Assembly: GCA_029204225.1 (NCBI GenBank)
Contig: CM055100.1
Location: 10,886,769 to 10,950,768 of the forward strand
Origin: Diphasiastrum complanatum
Taxonomy: Eukaryota > Streptophyta > Lycopodiopsida > Lycopodiales > Lycopodiaceae
DNA: 64,000 nt
Reading direction: 5' to 3'
Under the pieces are notes generated by a model. It was given only the letters and a program-made list of their open reading frames with translations, had not been told where the DNA came from and searched no databases. Each line of letters opens with the position of its first letter. Within the stretch, counting starts at the first letter, position 1. A program made the position numbers and the translations under genes. Of the stretch, positions 29,101 through 43,980 are shown one piece after another.

Positions 29101-29242
29101 AGCCAAGGAGATTGCTTTGGAGAATGTTCCAAGCAATGAATGTGTAGCTGATCTACTTATTGAACCACTTCAAAAGACACCTTTTATGAAGTTCAGATCA
29201 TCACTTGGAGTGATTAGTAAAGCAATGATTGAACCAAGCTAG
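25956..29242 (+). pseudogene. Ty1/copia pol: protease, integrase, RT, RNase H
   Basis: Zinc knuckle SYYCSKMGHYASEC has Ser for the first Cys. Protease: WWIDSGASSHM (26251-26283). Integrase: LWHKRLGHVN, then HSDVH, LRSDNGGEF and VAERRNRT, the full acidic triad. A one-base shift near 27185 moves into KSFWGESLVCANYL. A second shift between 27570 and 27670 moves into the RT frame, which runs from about 27730 to 29242. RT has GCKWLFKIKMN, FAPLAKMVTIR and the YVDD loop at 28307-28318. RNase H has SSTEAKYKAL and the following YNDN, but the first acidic block (normally DxDWAGD) is rearranged to FSDFLSSAY. Stops at 28106 (TAG for Gln) and 28704 (TGA for Trp). Confidence 0.9.
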
Positions 29243-29256
29243 ATAGTGAGGAGGAG

Positions 29257-29794
29257 TGTTAAAAATTCACAATTCTAGCTTGACTAGTTTTGGTCATATG
29301 ACTTGTAAATAGTTAGATGGTCATGATGTGGCTTGTCACACGTGCCAAATAGCATAGGATTCCATTCATAAGGATGTTCTCAAGTAGACCTAAGTGTTAG
29401 AACCTTTGGAATGAGTCCAAATTATGCTTAGATACAAGAGAAAAAAAAAATAGGAGCTATTTTTGGTAATTTTTGCATTGTTGAGGGATTTCCAAGATTC
29501 CAAGCCTAACTTGGTAGGGATGAAAGATCCACCAAAATTAGCATTAGGGATAGGTTTAGGGCTACTCATACCTACCCAAAACCGTGATGGATCATGTATA
29601 TATAGGTGATGATATCTCACCAAAATCAATCAAGCAATTTCATGATTTTTCTCTCATAATGGTGCAATTGCTCTCTATGTTCATAATTGTTTGAGTTCTT
29701 GTGATTAGTAATGATTATAGGATTGAATGTAGGTCTGGTGTACAGTACTCAGACTGTGGGAGGCCATACTTTCACACGTGTGAAGCCTTCTTCA
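29257..29794 (+). repeat. Copia 3' LTR
   Basis: It starts TGTTAAAAATTCAC immediately after the purine-rich GTGAGGAGGAG that follows the pol stop. A TATA-like TGTATATATAGG is at about 29596-29607. It ends near GTGTGAAGCCTTCTTCA (29794), with the CACACGTGTG palindrome at 29774-29783, the same arrangement as in the LTRs at 39.5 and 58.5 kb. Length is about 538 bp. The matching 5' LTR is not in the window, so target duplication cannot be tested. Confidence 0.75.
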
Positions 29795-33000
<3,206 letters not shown>

Positions 33001-35050
33001 GAGTGAGAGTTCTGATCTATATACCTTTCCAGCGCGATCCAGATTTCACACAATTCAATCTCTTTAGGATCCTTTGAGCTTCAATTGGGCATAGCAGGTT
33101 CATAAATGGCAGATCTGAGGTTGCATTTTAAGCTGTGATACGTACAACAGAGCTGAATTCAATGGCAGCGACATCTTTGCAGCTGTAAAGTGAGCTGCGA
33201 GGATTCAGCTGGAAAGCTTGGTAGTTTGATCTTAATAATTTGTTTTTAGTTTTGGTGAGCTTGATTGAATTAGCATTCCCTTGATTTTGTTATACAATAG
33301 GCAGGTGCATTTTCTCGTAAACTCAATGAGGTTAGAAATAAAGAGGTCAATCACAAAAAATGTCTTCAGTTCAGGCCTTAGTTAGATCTCCAAAATGCTT
33401 TGGAAATGGAAAAATGAGTTTTAGTAGTGACTGCTTCCAAGCAATTGATAGAACTTTTGTCTGAGTTTGTAAATTGGATTTTGAAGACCGTTGCTTCGGC
33501 AGAAATGCTGACAGAAACGAAAGAGGTATACTAATAACTTAATCTTTCCCGGTGGGAGGTGAGACATACTGGCAACAAGCTCCATAGCAGCCAGAGGTTT
33601 GTCCCTCGTCTTTAGTCCAGTAACTCCAGTTGCATTTTAGTTAATAAACCCGATAAACCCGAGGTGTGGGATTAAGAAATGTCCTCCTTAAAGCTTGAAA
33701 AAGTCGTTATTTTCATTCGGTACTCCCATCCCAAGCTAGTCTTCTCTCGGTGGCAGAGATATTCTTACATAACTCACAGGTACAAGTTTTTCACTTGCCA
33801 CGGACACATTTGGTTTAAGTGTCAAAGACTTCTAGCCCTTTTCTCAGTAATTCCGCCTTGGAGTTGCTAATTGACACAAAGGTTAAGCTGGTATTTAGAT
33901 CACACCTATGAATCCCGCGTGATTTTAGACCACACGAAATAAAATGGTGCTCATCATTAACCAGCACCGTCGTAATTTTGTATTGATAGATTCTATCTGA
34001 AAGTAGTTTTTGTATTTGGTCCCAAAATTAGGAAATATGATATATGGGAACATGTTAATGAAGATGAGAGAGGCCATGACAGCTCCAGGATATTAATTTA
34101 GCTTGTTTGATGCTCTTTGAGATGGCAGATAGTCTGCTATTGTTGATCGAATCTAGTTAAGGTGTGGGAGTCTTATGCGTGCTTTCTCAAACTGCATGTT
34201 GATTAGTTTCACATTTTTTTCATTATAGTTAGAAAATCTAATAGATAGATGATGCACAGACACAAACACACTGGAGTTCTCGGTTGCTCCTATCCATGAG
34301 TCTAAATATGTTATTGAATCGTCTGCGTTATATCCTGCTACATTTTTCATTGTGGAACTCCTTTTAACTTTGCAAATGACAAGGGGACATTGGATCTGAT
34401 TGTTTGAAGCCTATGCTATTAGTACTGTTGATTTTACGGCAAACCACACCTCATGTGTTCATGTGATAATGATCACTGAGAAGAATTAATTGGCATTCAT
34501 AATGAAAAGAGTGTCAGGTCTACTTCCGCAATTGCTAGACAGCTCAGATCCGCTTGAGGTTGCCCAATCATTCTGTTTATGCGGAAGATTGAGCAGCTTT
34601 TGTAGCTATGATTGTTGGACCCTTAGGAGATGGAATTGCTAAGTGTGCCAAAAGATTCTAGCTGAAGCTATGCACCTTAGAAACAAGAAACACAATTTTT
34701 ACCGACTAGTTGGTGAATATATTTCTCATTTCAGCTACTCAAATGCTTCTTGGTATTATCAACCCGTAGTTTCACAGAAAATCAAACCTGGGTGGACGCT
34801 CCAAACTCAAACAGGAACACCAACTTACCACGATATACCAACTAGACCATTAAAAGACCTACACACATAATAATATATTTTGATTCCTGGCCAGCTGATT
34901 GGATCAGATTGCTCTGTTACATACTAGTGGTTTGGAACAGTGATCTTACTACGTTGTGCCAAGCTAGAAAAGTTGCATCATCTGTATCTTGTTTCTTATT
35001 TTGCAGGCAAGAATTTCTAGACTTTGAAATGCACGCTTGAAGTACAAGCT
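33001..35050 (+). promoter_or_regulatory. Putative promoter and 5' leader of the IQD gene
   Basis: A TATA-like CTATATACC lies at about 33016-33024, with GC-richer CT/GA-containing sequence around it, a plausible core promoter. Just before the start codon, TTTTGCAG/GCAAG (acceptor at about 35006) looks like a 3' splice site, so the 5' untranslated region may contain an intron of up to about 1.8 kb, which is common in this family. The donor is not determined. No coding frame is convincing in between. Confidence 0.35.
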
Positions 35051-38000
35051 ATGGGGAAGACAAGTAGATGGCTCTTGGGTTTGATAGGATATAAAAAGAC
35101 ATCAAAATCTTCTTCTAAAGGAACTTCTTTTCGAATTGAGAGCAGTAAACATGATGCTGTAAGCCTTTTCCTCCATAATACATGATTTTTATAGCTTTGA
35201 GTGTTCCAAGTGATCGTAATTCATAGAGCCTTCCAGGACTACTGACTTGATTAAAACTATCTCTATCCAAATTTTGTATTCTAGTACAGCGTTAGAGTAA
35301 CTCTGGCTCTTGCAGTTGCACCTCGTTCTCCATGCTAAGATGCTTTAGATCCTATGCTAGCCTAGATTTATTATGGCATTTAAAATTGCAGGTAAGCATT
35401 GCTGATACTGCTATGCTTTACCTTGCCATTGTTCCAATATTTCACTTGGATAGACTTATCCTAAAATTGTTCAACTGACTGAGATAATTGTGAGCTAGTT
35501 CTACTCTTAGAGATATCTTAATCGATCATCAGTCTGTAAGATGTGCTTAGTTGATAATTATTGTTTCAGAAGGAGAAAGGAATGTGGAGCTTTGGCAGGT
35601 CTTCTCAAGATCGTTCTCTTGACGAAGTAGAAATATCCTGCTATAGAAGCTCTGGAATGGAGCAAGAACAGGCGAAACATGCCAGGGTGGTTGCAGCCGC
35701 CTCAACAGCAGCAGCAGAGGCAGCTGTTGCTGCGGCTCATGCCGCTGCTGCTGTTGCTTGTCTGACTGGGCGTTACCGTGAAATATCTGAAAGAGAAGAG
35801 CGAGCTGCCATGAAGATCCAAACCGCATTTCGAGGTTACCTTGTAATACATCTATATGCTTTGACATGCAAAAATTGTGGTTCATTGAATAACCTGCTTT
35901 TGTTTTCACAAGATTTTTTGATTAAGTTCAATTTGGCAGGTTGCTTGCTTTTGGATTGAGATGTAAGAATTTGCTTGCCTAGAAATTTATGTCAAGCAGG
36001 TTGATGATTTTCTCACGGGCCTTTTTGGTTCGAGATCTTAAAAATAAGGGTGGTGGTAATTCATGCCAAATAGTGGGGCTTGGATCTTGTAGCTACTCCT
36101 GCTGATTTGGGAAGAGTCTGTAACATGTTGGCGTTTCTGTACGAGATAATTTTGCTACTACTCTTTCCTCAGAAATCAGATACATGCACGTGGTGATGTA
36201 AACTCATCGTTACTTTTCGGAAGGCTTAGTATCTAAGATATCTCATACACATTGCACGTAATTTTGAATGATGCTGGCTTCTAGTGCACAAAGGGCTTGT
36301 CTTTCCTTTTAAAGGATATGAAGCTTGCGTGTTTCCAATACTAAGATGAGGTTTTCATTCTTTCTACAAGTTTTTCTTGGGGCTTGTTGCCCAACAGCTC
36401 CTCTGATCCTAATGTGAGTAGAAGACTATTCTGTCACCATAGAAACTAAATACATTTTGTGATCCTGCGTTTGTGATCTTGCCTGGAGCATTGGGAGGTT
36501 TTATGATGACCGCACTATCAGAGATTTTGATTTTGTTAACTCAATGTTTGGCCTGAATGTCAAATTTTTTTCCCAAATCCAGCTGGTTGAAGCTCGGATC
36601 TCTTTCACATTCTAACAGATCTGAACGGTAGATTTAGCTGCGTCTTGATCGTTGATATTCAATTGACAATTATGATTATTGAGCCGAGTCTGAGAGGATG
36701 AGCATTCAACTTCTCACTTGCCTGATATGTTTTTCATTTTGCAGGCTAGAAGGGCGTTACGTGCCCTGAAGGGATTAGTACGACTGCAGGCTCTCTTTCG
36801 TGGGAATAGAGTCAGGAAGCAGGCCGCATTAACTCTTCGATGTATGCAGGCTCTTGTTAGAGTGCAAGCCCATGTTCGTGCTCGTCGTGTTGAAATGTCT
36901 GGACAAGGGCAGGCTGTTCAGCAGCAGTTTTCTAGGAGGTATAGGCAGCAGCATTACTGTCCAAGGAAATCTACGGTGAGTATCAGTTGCCCCCATCAAC
37001 AAATATATCCTGTATTTTTACCCTTTCATTGTTTTCATGACATTGGCATTTACAGGAAGGATGGAATGCGAACACACAGATAGCAGAGGATTTGCTGTCA
37101 AAGGTTGAGCAAAGGCAGCTGGGAGCTATCAAGCGAGAAAGAGCATTAGCTTATGCAATCTCACAGCAGGTAAAGTCTATTCAAAAGTTTTTTGTATCTG
37201 GACAAGTACTTAGTCCACATTTTTGCCTAATTGAGAATCTATTGATGGCTGCCTTTGCATTAAGGTTCACAATTCGGCACCCAAAAAAGGATCTTCGTGT
37301 ATCGACCTTGAGCTTGAAACTCATGGCTGGGGATGGAGCTGGCTGGCGCGTTGGATGGCAGCTAGGCCATGGGAGAGCCCTCTTAAAGGGGTCGGGTTGG
37401 AAGACAATTTTGAGGAAAAAAGTTCTCCTGGAAGTACAAAGATTGTTAAAGTGGACTCTATGAAGCACAGGCAGCAGAGGAAGTCTAGATCACATGAATT
37501 ACTGTGTTTTGAGCTTGAAACTGCAAGTAGCTCTCCAGCTGAATTGTGGTCGAATGCCCCAGCACATGCTTTCCAGCCAGCAGCGCCTTACTCAAGAGCT
37601 GAATCTCCACAAAAAGCCTACATTGCAACCTCAGGTCATCTATCACATCCCAGTTCGGTTTCTTTCCATACATCAGAATCAGTAAAACAGAAAAAGGCTA
37701 AGCAAGACAGCCTATACAACAGTCTCAGCATTGAGCCTATGCCAGATGCTGCTACTGCTAGTAACAGCCCCGGATTTTCGACTAATGCTTCGAATTATGA
37801 AGTGAAATATAATAATTCAGAGTCAGCCAAAGGGGATCAAACAAGTGGAGATCTTCAGCAACACCATACTCTTCCCAGCTATATGACTGCCACACAATCC
37901 TACAACGCTAAGGTTCGGTCTCAGAGCGCTCCCAGGCAAAGACTTGATTCCGAGAGGAAGGCTGCAATTGCTGCTTCACGTTCTCAGAAATCCCCTTGGA

Positions 38001-38125
38001 AGCAGCATGGAATTGCAGCAGGGGCTGTGGGTTTAGACAGATCATTTATGTCCTCAAATGATAGCCAATCTACGATTTCTGGGAGTACTGGAGATGCCCA
38101 CAGACGATACAAGTTTAGGCAATAG
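35051..38125 (+). CDS. IQD: IQ67-domain (IQD) calmodulin-binding protein
   Basis: Five coding exons by eye, all joined in phase 0 at GT-AG introns: 35051-35158, 35570-35842, 36745-36975, 37056-37169 and 37265-38125 (stop TAG), giving 528 residues. The start [13 protein letters not shown] is the usual IQD N-terminus. Residues about 70-95 form an Ala-rich helix ([18 protein letters not shown]). The IQ67 domain, about residues 113-180, begins [10 protein letters not shown], crosses the conserved intron before [10 protein letters not shown], and continues [16 protein letters not shown] and [11 protein letters not shown], giving three overlapping IQ/1-5-10/1-8-14 calmodulin-binding motifs. Next come ALKRERA-like [14 protein letters not shown] and [17 protein letters not shown]. 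Near the C-terminus, [21 protein letters not shown] is the DUF4005 signature. Family members bind calmodulin and microtubules or membranes, acting as scaffolds in cell shape and Ca2+ signalling. The protein is basic, consistent with that. No lesion is seen. Confidence 0.92.
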
Positions 38126-38970
38126 TAGCATCAACAAGCAAGGTCTTATGTTTATGATACTACCAAACCTTTCAGAAATTTTGGCTTCTTAATGACAACA
38201 GAAACAAATTGGAATTTGGCCCAACTGAAAGTGCTTGTATTTGTGTTAGCTTGTACATGATCAGACAAAGAGCATATTGTGACAATCCACAACTTAAAGA
38301 TGTAATCTGCAGTTGAGATTAATCATGTGTTCGTGTGAGAGCTCCAAAGTAGTTGGCTCTAGCTGGAATTTTGGCCCTTTTTCTGGGCTGAAGTATATAC
38401 TGCCTCTTGATTAGCAACCCATTTTGAGACTTACATCTTCTATAATCACTAGAGAAACTAGTTTTTGCACCAATCGCACAAAATATACTTGAATGCTCTC
38501 TTCTTTAGTCCGATATGGGTTTTTTTTTAGTGTAGATTATATTTCAGTGAGCATTTTTGGTTCTAAATGTTTTCCTTTTGCTTTATATCATATCCATGAG
38601 AAAGTTGTTTTTCTTTGAAAATTTGAACCTTGTGTAAATGAACATCATCCCCGCAAGGGCACAAGATATCCTCACACATGCATATGGGGATGGATAAACG
38701 CCCATATGGATAAACGGGTGGGCAACCTATAAATCCACAAACCAGGCTATTATTCATCATGGTATAGATCATTAGATACAATGCATGTGAAGATTTTGCA
38801 AAATCTAGTTTGATTAGTTTATACTTTCATGTACATATGTAAATCTCACATGTATGGAGCATGTTCCCAAGTGTGGAGGGTAGGACTAATCAGTGTTCAT
38901 TTATGTTGAGTTTGAATAGTCAATAAGCCTCAAACTTGAGATCTAGTGAGATAGTGACATTTGTCACATG
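38126..38970. other. 3' flank of the IQD gene
   Basis: The first few hundred bases are probably the 3' untranslated region. No clear AATAAA signal is seen. Beyond about 38560 nothing is recognised before the LTR. Confidence 0.4.
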
Positions 38971-39577
38971 ATGTTAGGATTGAAATGCATCTATTTGGCC
39001 CAATCACTTTTAGAAGCATAGATCACAAGGCCAATCACTCCAAGAGGTGCATTACATGTGGACCAATCATGTTTAGAGGTGCACATCATGAGGCCCAATT
39101 AAATTGTGAGGTGGAAATCATGAGGTCCAATCATGATGAGAGGTGCAAATCTAGGGGTCCAATCGGGTCCAATCATTCTAGAGCATGTCCTCATGCTAGA
39201 TCTCGTGCTAGTACTATATGGAAGAGATCTCTTATTGTACATACAAGTTTTTGTGAAGCAATCTATGTGATACACATTGTTTTTCCTCATATTATCTCTC
39301 TACTTGAGGGCTCACTCACTTTCTCTCTCTACTTGAGAGTAGGCTATTTTCATCTCTCTAAAAGCATGTCGAGAACTTAGTTTTTTCATGTACTTTGAAT
39401 TATTTGAGTGCCAATGGAATGTGGCTTCATTATGCATGAAATTGTGCTCTTGCCTTAGAATCAATCTAGGAAGATTGTAGGATGCAATCTATGTGATAGA
39501 TCTATGTGCAATCACAAATACCTTAGAAGATCAATTGTGGGTCTTGGGCAGGTCTTCACACGTGTGAAACCTTCACA
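38970..39577 (+). repeat. Copia-type LTR, apparently solo
   Basis: The last 327 bp (39251-39577) match 58231-58554, which is followed there by a tRNA primer site, so this is LTR sequence. Here the end (ACCTTCACA, 39577) is followed by AGACATAG, not a primer site, and no internal gag or pol lies alongside, so it is a solo LTR or an isolated 3' LTR. The start is uncertain; TGTTAGGATTG at 38971 is a candidate. It contains the CACACGTGTG palindrome at 39558-39567 and a 32-bp tandem array. Confidence 0.7.
38997..39155 (+). repeat. Five 32-bp tandem repeats inside the LTR
   Basis: Units start at 38997, 39029, 39060, 39092 and 39124, each 31-32 bp and each opening GGNCCAATCA or a close variant, with AGAGGTGCA in the middle and ATCATGA near the end. 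A partial sixth GGTCCAATC starts at 39156. Each unit carries CCAAT, a common promoter element, in the U3 region where enhancer repeats would sit. Confidence 0.8.
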
Positions 39578-40914
39578 AGACATAGTTTTAGTCGAGGAGC
39601 TTGGTTTTTGACCAAAATCCTTCGATACATCGATTGGTTTGAGAAAGGGAATTTGTTGAGGTCATGTTCAAAACATAATCATATATGTACACTAGTATGA
39701 AGTTTTCTTGGAAGTTCATCCTTTGGGATGTGTTTGAAACAAATGAGATTGCCATAAAACAAGGAGAGAAAAAATGATAATATTGTAAATAAGAACATAA
39801 ATGCCAATCTATCTATTGGATATAAACTTCCATCAATCCATAGATCACAATTTTTCAAGTTCTCCATCCTATGATGCATGATTTTGAGAGTTGACAATTT
39901 AGATCCTTTCAGAGTCCTTTTTGACATTGGAGCATATTCTGCAGGAAGATCAATATGGAGATTAGACATCTTGATATTAGATAAAGAAATTCAAGAAACT
40001 ATTCGAATGTTGATTATGTTGCAAGTGACATATTTTCTCTAATAATTGTTAAGCTCATTTGATTAATTCAAGAAACTATAGAAAATTTTGCTACTGCAAG
40101 GACAAGTGGGTTTGCTTGGAGAGTGCCCAAGTTTTGTGAAAAACTCGAAAAAAAAAGTATAAACTTACATAAGGACAAGCTAGCAATATATTATACTTAT
40201 AACATATTCACATATGAATTTAAAAGAGGCAATCTCTTTTCCATAAATATTGCCTTGTCCTAAGAAATAATTTAGGAGGGGGGGTGGAAGGTCACCCTCT
40301 AAGGCCATTCTGCCAAGGAATGGCTGATGGGAATGACATAGGGTTTCTCAGGCCGCAACAGAATAGGAGGTCATCATCCCATCAAAGGAAAATGTCAATG
40401 ACGACAAAAATAAAACGATAATAGAAATTGGATTACTTAGAGACTTGAAGAATAGAGCAATTCTAATTCATGTTGATAATGAACATTAGTGTAGGTGTTG
40501 TAGACAACCATAAAGAAATGCGAAATGATTAGGAGTCTGAGACAGCCATGCAATTCTTTGTTACTGATATTTGTGATAGTAGAGAAAGAAGAGTGAGAGG
40601 TATTTAAACATTTAGCACGAATGCAACATGATAGAAAAATAGCGAATCTGTATGATAATGTTGTAGAAACAACGATCAGATCACAAGATAGTTGCGTTGA
40701 GCGCGTGATCCTACTTACAAAAACAAGTAATTGCTATTATTCAGAATGTTTTTTTTTCTCTCTATATATGATCTCTAACTCTGAGGAGTCAGATACTGAG
40801 TTACCAATTTTCTAGTTTCGCTCTCTCTGATCGGTACTATTCTTTTACAATGATCTCATGTCTTATTTTGTCTCTAATTGCTCATTTTCTTATACAGTTG
40901 TTTGATGATCTTAC
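39578..40914. other. Unassigned interval
   Basis: No gene is recognised. A minus-strand frame at 39679-39969 has no family signature. GC-richer DNA near 40270-40390 may be a separate relic. Confidence 0.45.
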
Positions 40915-42417
40915 GTTATTCTTAGATGTGGATTTTCTGGTATCAACGTCTCCTACCCAGTCAGAATCTAAATAGGTGACTAATGTGAGTGCAACTTCTG
41001 TGTTTCCATTATAGCACAAAGCATAGTGCCTTGTAGCTTGAATGTACGTCAATACTCATTGAAGAGCCTTCCAATGTTGTAAACCTAGATTGGACATGTA
41101 TTGTGACAGTGTGCTTACCGTATATGCAAGATCAGGTCGAGTGCAGATCATAGAATACAATATTGAACCGATTATCGACTGATAAGGGTATCGGCACATT
41201 TCTTTCTATTCTGCTTTTGTTCTGGGGCACAAGTGTTTTGATAGTTTGGACCCTGGATCCATGGGTAAATCTATCGGCTTCAAAGTCCTCCATGTCATAT
41301 ATGCGAAGTACATTGGTTAGATAGACTTCTTGGCTTATAGTAATTCTTTTGCTTGAGCGATCTCTGGTCATCTCCATACCAAGTAGGTAGTGAATCGGGC
41401 CTAAATCAGTCATTTCAACTTTATGTGAAAGTAAAGATTTTATTTCGAGCAATAACTGATTTGAACTGCTGATGATTAAAGAATCATCGACATATAGTGC
41501 TATTATGACATGGCTTGGGCCTTTATGTTTAAGATACACATTTGAATATGTAGAACAAGAAGTAAATTGGTGCTGCAACAAGAAGTAATTAATTCTTTCA
41601 AATTAGGCCCTAGGAGCTTGCTTGAGCCCATAGAGAGCTTTTGCAATTAACATACTTTATGCTCTTGGCCATGAAGGACATAACCTTCTGGATGATAAAT
41701 ATAATTTTCTTGAATGTATGCATTAAGGAATGTTGTCTAGACGTGCCTTATTATGCAGGAGAGTGGATATTCATTAATTGGCTACTCTAAATTTACTCTT
41801 TCTATAATTGCATGGAAAACGGCTAAACCTAATAGTCAGTAGATCCTCTGCAGCAACTATAGCCAACAAGGTTAGAATAGATTGATGCTTTACCACTGGA
41901 CTAAAAGTGTCAGTGTAATCTATCATGTATACTTGCTCATATCCTCTAACCACCAGTTGAGCTTTCCATTTGGATATTGATCCATCTGGCTTGAACTGCA
42001 GTTTGAAGATCCATTTAGTGTCAACCAATTTTGTACCTTCAGGAGAAACTGAGCATTGGACATCATGGATTGTGCTGCATCCAGAAGTGTTCAATTCTTT
42101 CTTTCAGGTGCTCCATTCTATTGTGGAGTGTAGCTGACAATGAATTGATGGTGCACACCACATGAAGATAAGCAGTCCGTCATTTCATCAGACATATACT
42201 CTCTCCCAGAATCAGACCACAAGGTTTTGATCCTCTGACCAATTTGAGTCTTAGCAAACTGTTTAAATTCTTTGAAACAGTTGAATGCTACAAGGCAACA
42301 TGGCAACATGACTAGTAGGGCATTATGTACTTGAATTTCAACAAGAAATTCTTCAAAAATCTTGTAGTTACAGTTGTCAACATTGTTTTCAAAATTCTCT
42401 TTTGAGTTCTCCTTCAA
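40915..42417 (-). pseudogene. Antisense Ty1/copia integrase-RT-RNase H relic
   Basis: Reading leftward: integrase RIKTLWSDSGREYMSDEM and HHQFIVSYTPQ (42230-42118), with the connection region deleted; RT fingers TKWIFKLQFKPDGSISKWKA and GYEQVYMIDYTDTFSPVV (about 42030-41890); a broken stretch with YIQENYIYHPEGYV (about 41740-41690); then RT palm IIALYVDDSLIISSS (about 41515-41470), VEMTDLGPIHYLLGMEM, ICTRPDLAYTVSTLSQYMS, and RNase H YLDSDWVGDVDTRKSTS (about 40990-40930). At least four frame changes occur. Gag, protease and LTRs are not seen. Confidence 0.85.
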
Positions 42418-43330
42418 TCAATATCTTGTATTTGAGAAGGCTTGTTGGTTTTGCCAAAAATGTTGCCTTTTGAATCCTTGAATGTAAAACTTTTGCTTGT
42501 TAATATCCTCCAACTACAAAATTGTGCTATTAGTGAATATTAAATACATCAACTATTCATCTATATATCATAATTGAAATATTCAACTTTTCAAAGACTC
42601 TTAGTGTCGAGTATTTTCTTAGGCCTTGGCCCACCTAATTGAGAAATTTGAGCATGAATTGTGTTATAGGTCTTTTTATTGCCTATATGTAACTTTCACC
42701 AAAATTCAAAAGGGCTTTCATCCGACGTAACTTCACAACATAAATATTTTTCATAAACGAAAGTATTCTTAATTATTACTATTCCAGATGCAAGCGAGGC
42801 CACACTCTCATCAAGCAACGGAGAATTTTCCATTGTTGGTTGATGAGAGAGGGCCCCTTGCTTGCACCCTCCATCGTCATCTCGATGGGAAATAGGCTTT
42901 TCCAATTTTCCATACTTTTTAAAACTTTCAAACTAAGTTTTTTTATTTTAAAACTTAAGGTTTATTCCTGTGTAAATAAGATTAGATTGTTTGAAAGTAG
43001 AATTTGCTTAAAACTTTTACAAAACAATTTTGATAAAAAAAATGTTGATTCCATTCTCATACTTTTAGAACAATGGGTAGCATATATTTGGGTGATTGAT
43101 TAATGTAACTTCTTTGTCCCCATGCTAACTATTGTTAACTTATGACGAAGTAGCACTTGGAGGATATTAATCGACTAGACTTTTTAGTTTGAAAATTTAA
43201 AATATATCTTTTTCCAATGAGCATTCAAAACATATCATATTTAAAAAAGGGACAAGGCTAAAAAGAATTGTAGGATATTGGAAGGAAGAGCACCGCCATT
43301 TCAGGTATTTGAATGCTATACAGGTGTTTT
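42418..43330. other. Unassigned interval
   Basis: No gene is recognised on either strand. The left edge may still be decayed integrase of the antisense element. Confidence 0.45.
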
Positions 43331-43375
43331 GTGTGTGTGTGTGTGTGTGTGGTGGGGGGGGGGGGGGGGGGGGGG
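43331..43375. repeat. (GT)10 followed by poly-G
   Basis: Ten GT units (43331-43350), then GGT and an uninterrupted run of about 22 G (43354-43375). G-runs of this length are prone to slippage and sequencing error. Confidence 0.95.
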
Positions 43376-43597
43376 CTCTGTCTAAGTGCCTTTGCCTACA
43401 CAATGACACGTGTGGAGATTCTTTTGCTTGGTTTTATTTTTCTCGTTTTTTTTTTTTGTGGATTTTTTCTTCCACGTTTGGAAAATTTTGGAAATTTTTT
43501 TTTGTGTGCTTTTTTTTCTTATTTTTTTCAATTTTTTTTGGTCTTCCCATCTTCCGCAAAAAGAAAATTACATCTTTTTTCAAATTTTTTTGACGAA

Positions 43598-43704
43598 ATG
43601 TGCATGTGGACAGCCAATGACGAGCTGCCACAAAGCGCATCCACACTTGAGCAGAATGCCCATGTGTAATGTGGCATCTCGTCATTGGCTTTCCACTTGT
43701 ATGT
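43598..43704. repeat. Imperfect inverted repeat (hairpin)
   Basis: Arms of about 35 bp, 43598-43632 and 43670-43704, centred on the matching cores AGCCAATGACGAGCTGCCACA and TGTGGCATCTCGTCATTGGCT, separated by about 37 bp. No target-site duplication or transposon termini were found, so it is an unclassified palindrome or a small foldback element. Confidence 0.7.
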
Positions 43705-43980
43705 TCCGGTCGAGACTATCATTCTTTACTCGGTAGAATGTCAGCTGCCTTGCTCATTCCATTGCGGAAAGGATAGTGGTTGTTTTTTCACATGACCATT
43801 ATGCAGTAGAATCTACATTTAAAAAACATAATCAAAGTTTTAGGAGCTGAGCTTTTTTCACAATATCATTATGAAACAGAATTTGCATTTGGAAAACATA
43901 ATCAACTTTGAAAACGGTGGGTACCCCATTCTTCTTTTTAAGCAATATGAAATATGGGCAAAAAATGTGACAGCTCTAAA

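Larger units (their letters stand above)
25541..29794 (+). mobile_element. Ty1/copia retrotransposon, 5'-truncated
   Basis: This is the best-preserved element in the window. It enters inside gag (about 25541), so 5' LTR, primer site and gag N-terminus are missing. It then carries gag, protease, integrase, RT, RNase H, a polypurine tract (about 29246-29256) and a 3' LTR (29257-29794). Pol shows few lesions: frameshifts near 26070-26090, 27185 and about 27570-27670, TAG at 28106 and TGA at 28704. Motifs resemble the 0.8-5.3 kb element closely, so both belong to related copia lineages. Confidence 0.88.

Noticed and set aside
38997-39155. CRISPR-like array
   Set aside because: The repeats are contiguous with no spacers, in a plant LTR.
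38970-39380. 139-codon frame across the 32-bp repeats as a protein-coding gene
   Set aside because: The stretch is LTR sequence shared with other copies, and the frame exists because of the tandem repeats.
43309-43736. Cys-Val/Gly-rich and Phe-rich frames
   Set aside because: They are produced by the GT and poly-G tract and following T-runs; low complexity, no protein signature.
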